NCBI GenBank assembly: GCA_029240775.1
Contig: JARDZQ010000014.1
Location: forward strand, 1 to 13,030
DNA length: 13,030 nucleotides
Source of the DNA: Rubrobacteraceae bacterium
Lineage (GTDB): Bacteria; Actinomycetota; Rubrobacteria; Rubrobacterales; Rubrobacteraceae
Direction: 5' to 3'
The notes under the pieces are model-generated. The model was not told the origin of the DNA. It saw only the letters and a list, made by a program, of their open reading frames with translations, and made no database searches. The position numbers and the translations under genes were made by a program. Shown piece by piece: positions 6,139 to 12,511 of this stretch; the first letter of the stretch is position 1; each line of letters opens with the position of its first letter.

Positions 6139-7311
6139 CTAGGTGCCATCTTCGCCGAACTCGGCATAGCGGACGACGTAGTGGGCGAGCCGTTCGCTCG
6201 CGGCGGCCGGCTCCAGCTCGCGACACCTCCGGGCGACCTCTTCCAGCAGCGCCGGGTCGAGGGCATAGCGCCGCACCTCCTGCAGGAGCTCTTGGGGGGT
6301 CCTCACGTAGCGTCCGAGACCCCTCTCCTCGACGAGCCTGGCGACGCCGACCTCGTTGAGCCCCGCGTAGCCGGTGACGAGCGCGGGACGCCCGACCACT
6401 ACCGCTTCGTAGACCGAGGCCGGCCCAGCCTTGCCGACGAAGACGTCGCTCGCGGCCAGGTAGGTGGCCATGTCCTCGACGTAACCTTCGATCCTGAGCG
6501 CGTTCTTGCCCGTCTCGAGCGTCCGCAGCTCCTGTTTCAGTTGCTCGTTCCGGCCTGCTATGACCACCACCTGCAACGGGACGTCCGAGCCGAGCAAAGT
6601 CTGGACCATCTCGGGCTGGTTCCTCCCCACCCCCTCGCCGCCGGAAGAGACCAGGCAGGTGAAGCGGTCCTCGAGCCCCAGGCGCGCGCGGGCCTCGCGC
6701 TTCGCGGGCGCGTTCAGGAAAGCCTGGCGGACCGGGTAGCCGAAGCCGACGAACGAGAGCCTGCTCTCGGGCACGCCGAAGCGCATCAGGTCGCGTCGGG
6801 CCTCATCGGAGGGGACGACGATGCGGTCGGCGCGCGGGTCGGCCCAGTAGGAGCAGATGCCGACCAGCTCGTTGGCGAAGCTGAGCACGGGAACCTCGAG
6901 GCCGCCGATGCGCTTGGCCTCGGCCAGGCCGGCGGTCATGAGGCCGTGGTTGGAGAAGATGAGCTGCGGGGGATCACGTCTCAGGTCATCTGCCGCGGCG
7001 CGTGCGAAGCCCCGCACGAGGCGCCGCTGGATGGCGACGGTCGTTCGCGGGAAGGCATCCATGACGCGCTGGCTAGTCCGCGCCAGGATCGGGTAGCGCA
7101 GCATGAAGCGCCAGATGTCCTTGTGCAGCCTGTCGAGGTCGGCGACTTTCTTGACGCCGACCTCCTTCATGTAGTCCGAGACGCGCAGCTCGAACCGGCC
7201 GGGATAATGGTGCTCTATGGCCTCGGCCATGGCGCGCGCGACCGCCACGTGCCCGCCCCCGGCGGCGATGGTGGCGAAGAGGATCCGGGGTCTGCGCTCG
7301 CCCGCGTTCAT
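6139..7311 (-). CDS. MGDG-synthase-like GT28 glycosyltransferase
   Basis: 390 residues, GT-B fold. The N-terminal half starts ILFATIAAGGGHVAVARAMA, with the Gly-rich acceptor-side loop GGGH at 18-21, as in the MGDG synthase/MurG clan. The C-terminal half carries VSSGGEGVG (221-229), AGRNEQL (252-258) and the nucleotide-sugar motif GKAGPASVYEA (293-303), with the conserved glutamate 302 that normally contacts the donor sugar or ribose. Relatives transfer galactose or glucose from UDP-sugars to diacylglycerol or similar lipids at the inner membrane face. Position in the cluster suggests ceramide or dihydroceramide as acceptor, making a glycosylceramide, but diacylglycerol cannot be excluded. 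The ATG overlaps the upstream reductase stop as ATGA, so translation is coupled. There is no clear transmembrane segment; peripheral membrane attachment is expected. Confidence 0.8.
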   Translation of the reverse strand: MNAGERRPRILFATIAAGGGHVAVARAMAEAIEHHYPGRFELRVSDYMKEVGVKKVADLDRLHKDIWRFMLRYPILARTSQRVMDAFPRTTVAIQRRLVRGFARAAADDLRRDPPQLIFSNHGLMTAGLAEAKRIGGLEVPVLSFANELVGICSYWADPRADRIVVPSDEARRDLMRFGVPESRLSFVGFGYPVRQAFLNAPAKREARARLGLEDRFTCLVSSGGEGVGRNQPEMVQTLLGSDVPLQVVVIAGRNEQLKQELRTLETGKNALRIEGYVEDMATYLAASDVFVGKAGPASVYEAVVVGRPALVTGYAGLNEVGVARLVEERGLGRYVRTPQELLQEVRRYALDPALLEEVARRCRELEPAAASERLAHYVVRYAEFGEDGT

Positions 7312-8273
7312 CGGGTTTTCATACTAAGCCACCCCGCCTGCCTGTACCAAGTAGCGGTGCGCTCCAGGCCCTCCAATAGCGTGACCCTCGCCCCCCACCC
7401 GAGCGCCTTCTCGGTCCTCGACACGTCGCAGGTCCAGGCGTTTAGCGCCAGGTCTCGCGCCCGGCGCTCGTCGAAGAGCGGGACCGCCGAGAACGGCCTC
7501 GCCGACCGCTCCGCAGCCCGCCCCGCCAGCACGAAGGCGGCCGCGGGCAGACGCACGGCACGCACGGGACGCCTGAAGACCTTCCGGAGCCCGGCGACCA
7601 CGTCCGGCCAGCCGTAGCGTCTGTTCTCGGCCACCGGGAAGGGACCGAAGCCGGCCGGCTCGCGCGCCGCCGCGAGGACGGCCCGGGCGACGTCCTCCGC
7701 GTAGACCGGCTGCAGGGGGGCGGCGCCAGAGGGGACCGGCAGCCAGCCGGCACGGGCGAGCCTGAACAGCGGCAGGAGGTCGGTGTCTCTGGGGCCGTAG
7801 ACGGCCGCCGGGCGCAGCACGACGGTCTCCATCCGGCCGTCCAGGGAGCGGAGGTGCCTCTCGGCCTCGAGCTTGCTCCACCCGTAGTCGCTCGCGGGGT
7901 GGCCGCGACCGTCCGGGCCGCGGGCGGCGAGGCTGCTTACCAAGACGAAGCGCCGCACCCCCGCCCGGAACGCGGCGACGGCGAGCCTCCTTGCGCCACC
8001 AGCATTGACCGCGTAGTAGTCCCCCGCGCGCTTCGCCCTGGTTATCCCCGCCGCGTGGACGACGGTGTCCACGTTCCGCACCGCCCTGGAGGTGTTCTCC
8101 GGATCACCGCTTACGTCGAGGGGGACGTGCTCCGCGTAGAGGTCGGAGATCCAGCGCGGATCGCTCGAGGCGCGCGCGCCGATGCGCACCTCGTAGCCGG
8201 CTTCTACGAAGGCCTGCGCGACGTGGCTGCCGACGAAGCCCGTCGCGCCGGTGATGAGCACCCGCTCGGGCAC
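7308..8273 (-). CDS. Extended-SDR NAD(P)-dependent reductase, candidate 3-oxo-ceramide reductase (CerR-like)
   Basis: 321 residues. Rossmann motif GATGFVG (9-15), VVHAAG (71-76), a catalytic Ser in LVSSLA (113/114) and YGWSK (Y130, K134) give a complete extended short-chain dehydrogenase/NAD-dependent epimerase active site. By fold alone it could be a sugar epimerase or dehydratase. In the Caulobacter ceramide pathway, CerR belongs to this same superfamily and reduces the 3-keto group after N-acylation. Location between a ceramide-synthase-like acyltransferase (3 bases upstream) and a lipid glycosyltransferase (4-base ATGA overlap downstream) makes that role the best inference. The GTG at 8273 puts the dinucleotide motif right at the N-terminus, as expected. 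The C-terminal part (about 175-321) is less conserved and presumably binds substrate. Confidence 0.75.
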   Translation of the reverse strand: MPERVLITGATGFVGSHVAQAFVEAGYEVRIGARASSDPRWISDLYAEHVPLDVSGDPENTSRAVRNVDTVVHAAGITRAKRAGDYYAVNAGGARRLAVAAFRAGVRRFVLVSSLAARGPDGRGHPASDYGWSKLEAERHLRSLDGRMETVVLRPAAVYGPRDTDLLPLFRLARAGWLPVPSGAAPLQPVYAEDVARAVLAAAREPAGFGPFPVAENRRYGWPDVVAGLRKVFRRPVRAVRLPAAAFVLAGRAAERSARPFSAVPLFDERRARDLALNAWTCDVSRTEKALGWGARVTLLEGLERTATWYRQAGWLSMKTR

Positions 8274-8276
8274 GGT

Positions 8277-9392
8277 CTACAGATCTTTCTCGTAGATCCG
8301 GTACGTCTTGTAGTGCTTCGCGCCGCCAGCCTCGATGACGTGGTTCATCGCCCGGTTGTCCTCCAGCGTCCACGACGCCTCGCAGGCCCTGTAGCCTTTG
8401 GCCATCGCGCGTCCGTAGAGCTCGTGGATCATCAGCAGCTCCAAGCCCTTGTTGCGGTGCTCGGGGGCGATGCCGAGGATGGGCAAGCGCACCCGGTCCA
8501 TGATCCTGTTGCGCCTCAGCAGGTGGAAGACGCCGAACGGGAGCAGCCGCCCGCGCATCTTCTTGAAGACCTGGTTGGCATCGGGGATCAGGACGGTTAT
8601 GCCCGCAAGCTCCCCGTCCACCTCGGCGAGCGCGACAAGCTCGGGGTCCAGGATCATCTTGAACTCTCTGGCGAGCTGGTCGAACTCGGCCTCGGTGTAC
8701 CTCACGAAGCCCCAGTTCCTCACCCACGCCCTGTTGTAGAGGTCCTTGACGCGGGCGAGCTCCTCGTCCCAGCGCTTCATCTCCACGGAGCGGACAACCA
8801 GCGCCTTGTTCCGTTTACGGACCCTCTCCGCGAGGCGCCCGATCTTCTTTACCTCCCAGTCGTGCTCGAAGGTCCAGGCGTACAGGTCCTTGACCTTGCG
8901 GTAGCCCGCCGCCTCGACGTAGCGCGGGTACTCTGGCGGGTTGTACGGCATCATCACGTAGGGGTCAGAGTCGAAGGCGTCGATGAGCATCCCAGCGCTG
9001 TGGTTCATGGACGGGTTGACCGGCCCGCGCACGGCCTCCCGTCCGAGCTCGCGCGCCCGCCCTTCGACGCGGGCGAACAGGGCTCCGGCGGCCTCCTCGT
9101 CCTTCGCCTCGAAGAAGCCGAAAAAGAGCAGGTTGTCGCCGTGGGTCTCGTTGTGGTTGTCGTCGTCTATGACGGCGACGCGCCCGACGACCTCACCTCC
9201 TCGCTCAGCGACAAAGAGGTTCATCCGCGCGTGCTCGAAAAAGGGGTTCTTACGCGGGTCGAACTGCTCCCGCTCGACCATGAGCAGCGGCGGGACCCAG
9301 TGAGGGTCGTCGCGGTACCTAATGAACGGGTACCGGATAAAGCACCATATATCGGCGCGGGACCCGGCTGCCCGGACTTCCGTGGTTCCCAC
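8277..9392 (-). CDS. GNAT-superfamily N-acyltransferase, candidate bacterial ceramide synthase (bCerS-like)
   Basis: 371 residues. It belongs to a long GNAT family recognisable by WVPPLLMVEREQFDPRKNP (32-50), FFEHARMNLFVAERGGEVVGR (51-71), FFGFFEA (90-96), RGPVNPSMNHSAGMLI (122-137) and a C-terminal acetyl-CoA-type motif LGIAPEHRNKGLE (306-318) with the loop R313-N-K-G, followed by ASWTLEDNRAMN (339-350). I recall the Caulobacter ceramide synthase bCerS being assigned to the GNAT superfamily; it N-acylates 3-ketosphinganine. Placement between an Spt-like enzyme and a reductase supports the same step here. It begins 20 bases after the Spt stop. The GTG at 9392 is the first plausible start after that stop; the ribosome site is weak, so translation may depend on the upstream gene. 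An open frame continuing to 9575 is an artefact of overlap with spt. The fold is sure; the substrate is inferred. Confidence 0.75.
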   Translation of the reverse strand: MGTTEVRAAGSRADIWCFIRYPFIRYRDDPHWVPPLLMVEREQFDPRKNPFFEHARMNLFVAERGGEVVGRVAVIDDDNHNETHGDNLLFFGFFEAKDEEAAGALFARVEGRARELGREAVRGPVNPSMNHSAGMLIDAFDSDPYVMMPYNPPEYPRYVEAAGYRKVKDLYAWTFEHDWEVKKIGRLAERVRKRNKALVVRSVEMKRWDEELARVKDLYNRAWVRNWGFVRYTEAEFDQLAREFKMILDPELVALAEVDGELAGITVLIPDANQVFKKMRGRLLPFGVFHLLRRNRIMDRVRLPILGIAPEHRNKGLELLMIHELYGRAMAKGYRACEASWTLEDNRAMNHVIEAGGAKHYKTYRIYEKDL

Positions 9393-9412
9393 GCCGCTCG
9401 AAAAGACCTTCC

Positions 9413-10669
9413 CTAGCCGATCACGCCCAGGCCATTGCCGACGGCGGCGAAGGCTTCGAGCAGGCGCCCGATCTGCTCCGGGGTGTGGTTGGCGTTGACG
9501 CTGGTGCGGATGATGCTCTGCCCGGCGGGCACGCCGGGGGGCAGCGCGGGGGTCGTGAAGATACCCGCTTCCCACAGTCCCTTCCAGAACATCACGGTAA
9601 GCTCGTCCGGCCCTATAAGGACCGGCACGATCTGGGTCTGCGACCCTAGAGTGTCGAAGCCGAGCGCGGAGATGCCTTCCCGCAACTGCTCGGCGTTGCG
9701 GGCGAGCCTCTCGCGGTGCTCGGGCTCGGTCTCCATGATCTCGAGCGCCTGGAGTGCGACCGCGACCTGCATCGCGGGGAGCGCCGCGGTGAAGATAAAC
9801 GGACGCCCGTGGTGCTTGACGTAGTTGATGACCGACCTCGGGCCCGTCACGAACCCGCCCACGGAGGCGAAGGACTTGGAGAAGGTCCCGATGACGAGGT
9901 CTACCTCGTCCTCGAGGCCGAAGTGCTCGGGAGTGCCCCGACCACTCTCGCCGAGCACGCCTGTCGCGTGCGCGTCATCCACCACGACACGCGCCCCATA
10001 GCGGCGCGCCAACTCCACGATCTCCGGCAGATCGGCGATGTGGCCGCTCATCGAGAAGACGCCGTCGGTGACGATCATGCGCCCGCCAGCCTTGCCCGCG
10101 TCCCTGGCGAGTAGCCGTTCCAGGTCATCGAGGTCGTTGTGCCGATACTTGCGCAGCGTCCCGAAGGAGAGCCTTGCACCATCGTAGAGGCTGGCGTGGT
10201 TCTCGCGGTCGAGGTAGAGGATGTCCTGGCGGCCGGTCAGGGCGCTCAGGACCGCCAGCATGCCGAGGAAGCCCGTGCTGAAGGTCAGCGCGGCCTCGTC
10301 CCTAAAGAACCCGGCCAGGCGCCGCTCCAGCTCCTCGTGCAGCTCGAGCGTGCCGGTAAGGTAGCGAGAACCGGTGCAGCTCGTCCCGTAGCGGTCGAAG
10401 ACTGCGGTGGCCGCCTTCTCCAGACGCGGGTCCTGGGTCAGCCCGAGGTAGTCGTTCGAGCCAGTAATGATCATCTTTCGCCCGTCCACCTTGACGGTGC
10501 CGCCGTGCTGCTCGGAGATAGGCTTGAAGTAGGGGTAGATCCCGGCCTCAATCGCCTCGTCGGCGCGGGTGAAGCCGAAGGCTTTGCCGAAGATGTCGTC
10601 GGTGCGGACCGGGATCCCCTCCGGCGCGAGACCTTTCATGGTGTGGTTAAGGTTCGTGTGATCCGACAA
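9413..10669 (-). CDS. spt: PLP-dependent alpha-oxoamine synthase, serine palmitoyltransferase-like
   Basis: 418 residues, matching bacterial Spt (about 420). This enzyme condenses L-serine with a long acyl thioester, releasing CO2, to give 3-ketosphinganine, the entry step to sphingolipids. Visible motifs: SNDYLGL (71-77), YGTSCTGSRYLTGT (94-107), the cofactor-stacking His in NHAS (H158), RHNDLDDLE (176-184), VVVDDAHATG (D231, H234) and the Schiff-base lysine in GTFSKSFASVGGF (K265), then GRPFIFTAALP (288-298) and IIRTSVNANHT (386-396). GTFSKS..S.GG favours Spt over 2-amino-3-ketobutyrate ligase (GTLGKA.GG) and BioF. TTG at 10669 is chosen because GGAGGG (10680-10675) is 5 bases upstream; a TTG at 10684 would lie before that site. 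It is the first of five tightly spaced genes. Substrate is inferred from motifs and context. Confidence 0.8.
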   Translation of the reverse strand: MSDHTNLNHTMKGLAPEGIPVRTDDIFGKAFGFTRADEAIEAGIYPYFKPISEQHGGTVKVDGRKMIITGSNDYLGLTQDPRLEKAATAVFDRYGTSCTGSRYLTGTLELHEELERRLAGFFRDEAALTFSTGFLGMLAVLSALTGRQDILYLDRENHASLYDGARLSFGTLRKYRHNDLDDLERLLARDAGKAGGRMIVTDGVFSMSGHIADLPEIVELARRYGARVVVDDAHATGVLGESGRGTPEHFGLEDEVDLVIGTFSKSFASVGGFVTGPRSVINYVKHHGRPFIFTAALPAMQVAVALQALEIMETEPEHRERLARNAEQLREGISALGFDTLGSQTQIVPVLIGPDELTVMFWKGLWEAGIFTTPALPPGVPAGQSIIRTSVNANHTPEQIGRLLEAFAAVGNGLGVIG

Positions 10670-10777
10670 GCCAGCCCTCCACAAAGCTAGACAGAAGTCT
10701 CATAAAGGCTACCCGAGGTGTGCGTCACCACAAAACTATAGAACACGTATCAATAAGATACTAGGAAGCGACTGATC
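10670..10777 (-). promoter_or_regulatory. Upstream region of the spt-led cluster with small inverted repeat
   Basis: This 108-base gap is AT-rich compared with its neighbours. It contains GTATC (10747-10751) and GATAC (10757-10761) as a 5-bp inverted repeat around AATAA, a TATAGT -10-like box on the minus strand just downstream of it, and a second candidate, TATGAG, nearer the gene. No -35 is convincing. The region could hold an operator-controlled promoter for spt, or only a weak boundary after the upstream membrane-protein gene. Confidence 0.3.
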
Positions 10778-11902
10778 TTAGCTCCAGCGCGGCGTTATGA
10801 CGTCGTCCACCTGCAAGAACAGGAAGTGGTCGAAGTAGTAGTGGATGAGGAGCGCCGAGAGCACCACGGAGTAGAACGCGAAGTAATGCTGCTCGGAGAA
10901 GTTCCCCCCGAAGGTCCCGAGCGCCACGTTCGCGCCGAGGACGAGCAGATAGGCCACCGCCGCACCGAGAGTGAACAGGAAGCACATCCAGTATAGCCGC
11001 CGCCCGCTGCTCGAGACGCGCGCGACGTACTGCGACCCGATGAGGCCCCGCTCCGACCTGACCTGGTTCAGGTAGAGCACGACCGCGAGGTACTGGAATG
11101 AGTGCCAGGTGTTGAGGCCCTGGAAGGCGACGTCGAGGTTCGGCAGCGCCGGCGTGACGAAGAAGAGCATCGCCGCGAGGCTCATGTGCAGCGTCTTCGG
11201 GATGTGCAGGAGCCCGGCCCTCCACTCCCAGACAGTCTTGACTATGAAGGCGATCAGGAAGAAGAAGAAGCCGGCGGCGGCGAGTGGCCCGAGCCACTCG
11301 AACTTGAGGAATTCGGGGAAGAGGAGCGCGCGTCCGCCGGTCTCGAAGCCGTGGCTCGAGAGGTTGTGGCCGAAGATCACGAGCGGCGCCCCTGTGAACT
11401 TGAAGGTGGCTATGGGGTAGAGGCTGGTCATGAGGAGCCCGTAGTCTATGACCCTAGAGACGAGCTGCCAGCGGGCGAGATTAGGGGTGTGGCCCCGCGG
11501 GTCCTTGAAGCGGTAGGAGTCGGCGATGTAGGCGGCCTGGTGGATCACGTGCACCGAGGCCCAGAAGAAGAAGATGGTCACGAGAAGGGTCAGGTTGATG
11601 ATCGCGAGCGAGACGACGATGACCGGCATCAGGAGCGCCCCCCACGTGTAGCGCCGGTAGCGCTCCCTGAAGTGCGGCTCCATGAACGTCATGGTGTAGG
11701 TGGCGAACAGGTGCGGCCCGCCGATAAAGGCCGTGACTACGAGGTCCACGACGACGTTCGAGAACCCGCCGAGCTGGGAGAAGAGGTGAGGCACTATGAG
11801 AAGCACGCTCGAGAAGATGATGAACGCCAGGTCGTAGAAGGGCGAGACCAGCCACATATCCTTGGAGGAGATCCTCGGCGCAGCGACAGGCAGGGTAGTC
11901 AA
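10778..11902 (-). CDS. Polytopic His-rich membrane protein of unknown function
   Basis: 374 residues with about eight hydrophobic segments. I do not recognise a named family. Histidines lie in or beside membrane segments: H39, H64 (GGPHLFATYT), H77 (MEPHFRERY), H118 and H121 (HVIHQ), H179 and H184 (GHNLSSH), H233, H239, H267 (NTWHSFQ), and H354 and H359 (HYYFDH). Repeated HxxH and HxxxxH spacings in helices resemble integral-membrane di-iron or metal enzymes such as lipid hydroxylases/desaturases or Brp/Blh carotenoid oxygenases, but no diagnostic eight-His pattern is complete. It lies 108 bases upstream of spt on the same strand, so a role in modifying the sphingoid lipid is possible but unproved. 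The start is TTG at 11902 with GAGGA 11 bases upstream; an ATG at codon 16 is an alternative. Confidence 0.7.
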   Translation of the reverse strand: MTTLPVAAPRISSKDMWLVSPFYDLAFIIFSSVLLIVPHLFSQLGGFSNVVVDLVVTAFIGGPHLFATYTMTFMEPHFRERYRRYTWGALLMPVIVVSLAIINLTLLVTIFFFWASVHVIHQAAYIADSYRFKDPRGHTPNLARWQLVSRVIDYGLLMTSLYPIATFKFTGAPLVIFGHNLSSHGFETGGRALLFPEFLKFEWLGPLAAAGFFFFLIAFIVKTVWEWRAGLLHIPKTLHMSLAAMLFFVTPALPNLDVAFQGLNTWHSFQYLAVVLYLNQVRSERGLIGSQYVARVSSSGRRLYWMCFLFTLGAAVAYLLVLGANVALGTFGGNFSEQHYFAFYSVVLSALLIHYYFDHFLFLQVDDVITPRWS

Positions 11903-11972
11903 GGCGATAACCGTCCTCGAGAATGGGTCGAGCTGTCTAGACTCGTACCTTTCACGTCACACATCCGACCTC

Positions 11973-12002
11973 ATTCTATAAACGCCCCCCGCGCCCTTGC
12001 AA
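11973..12002 (-). promoter_or_regulatory. Promoter of the His-rich membrane protein gene
   Basis: On the minus strand, TTGCAA (12002-11997), an 18-base spacer and TAGAAT (11978-11973) form a sigma70-like promoter, with 4/6 and 5/6 matches to consensus. It would give a leader of about 65 bases before the TTG at 11902. It sits in the 135-base gap shared with the divergent small acidic-protein gene. Confidence 0.5.
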
Positions 12003-12025
12003 GGACTTCGAGCGGCGGTGTCTAG

Positions 12026-12031
12026 TACAGT
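12026..12031 (+). promoter_or_regulatory. -10 box of the small acidic-protein gene, leaderless
   Basis: TACAGT ends 6 bases before the GTG at 12038, the same spacing as TATAAT to GTG at ligA. The predicted transcription start coincides with the start codon and there is no Shine-Dalgarno sequence, so a leaderless mRNA is likely. No good -35 is seen. Confidence 0.45.
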
Positions 12032-12037
12032 TGTCCC

Positions 12038-12424
12038 GTGGACGCAAAAGCCAAGCACGTGGTCATAGTCGGCGGGCCGGAGGCAGAAGATGAGCTGCTC
12101 GCGATCGTGCTCGATGGATCCGAGGAAGCGATACCGCTCTTCGACTCGGTAGAGGAAGCCGAGGAATTCTTGGCCTCGATCGGCGAGTACGGCGAGGACT
12201 GGCGCGCCCACGAGGTCTCGGGCGGGGAGCTCATCTCACTCCTCGAGTACCAGGGCGAGGAAGTCGAGTACGTGGCTCTGAGCCCCCCGCCCGAGAAGCT
12301 CGAGGGCGGGATGGAGGTCCAGCTCCTCTACCGTGAGATCCTCTTAGATCTCCTGCGCCGCCAGACTACTGAGGAGGAGCCCTCAGAGCGCAAGGGGCTC
12401 TGGCGACGGCTCTTTGGCAGCTAG
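12038..12424 (+). CDS. Small acidic hypothetical protein
   Basis: 128 residues, strongly acidic, no signal peptide or membrane segment. It opens with a beta strand and turn (KHVVIVGGPEAEDELLAIVLDG), followed by a helix rich in Glu (SVEEAEEFLASIGEYG), then HEVSGGELISLLEYQGEEVEYVALSPPP and a predicted helix QLLYREILLDLLRR. It ends in a basic-hydrophobic tail (KGLWRRLFGS) that could contact membrane or a partner. I do not recognise a family. Transcribed divergently from the His-rich membrane protein. Codon use and composition look like the neighbours, and the long charged open frame with a clean leaderless start supports a real gene. Confidence 0.65.
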   Translation: MDAKAKHVVIVGGPEAEDELLAIVLDGSEEAIPLFDSVEEAEEFLASIGEYGEDWRAHEVSGGELISLLEYQGEEVEYVALSPPPEKLEGGMEVQLLYREILLDLLRRQTTEEEPSERKGLWRRLFGS

Positions 12425-12511
12425 TCAGCACGCGCTCTTCGAGGGCTTTCAGCATGTCGGTTTTCTGTTGCCGCTGGCTGGCGGTCGTGCTCGACGCAGA
12501 CGCGTTTCGGT

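Noticed and set aside
6181..7617. A 478-codon plus-strand open frame opposite the glycosyltransferase
   Set aside because: No recognisable motif, spans the junction of two real minus-strand genes, and has shadow-type composition.
7854..9416. A 520-codon plus-strand open frame opposite the GNAT and reductase genes
   Set aside because: It is the antisense shadow of two well-motived minus-strand genes; its composition (Val/Leu/Arg/Asp/His-rich, no domains) is typical of complementary-strand frames in GC-rich DNA.
9393..9575. N-terminal extension of the GNAT acyltransferase by 61 codons
   Set aside because: The extension lies inside the spt coding sequence, is Arg/His/Pro-rich out-of-frame sequence and has no family similarity; the GTG at 9392 is preferred.
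9413..10669. Annotation of the oxoamine synthase as BioF or 2-amino-3-ketobutyrate CoA ligase
   Set aside because: Motifs YGTSCTGSR, GTFSKS..S.GG and RTS...NHT together with the adjacent acyltransferase, reductase and glycosyltransferase fit Spt better; there are no biotin or threonine-catabolism genes nearby. Not fully excluded.
11102..12025. A 307-codon plus-strand open frame opposite the His-rich membrane protein
   Set aside because: Highly Glu/Arg-rich with no domain; it mirrors hydrophobic codons of the membrane protein.
12425..12511. Possible terminator between the convergent acidic-protein and methyltransferase genes
   Set aside because: Only weak 4-bp pairings such as CCGC/GCGG are present, with no T-tract; nothing I can support.
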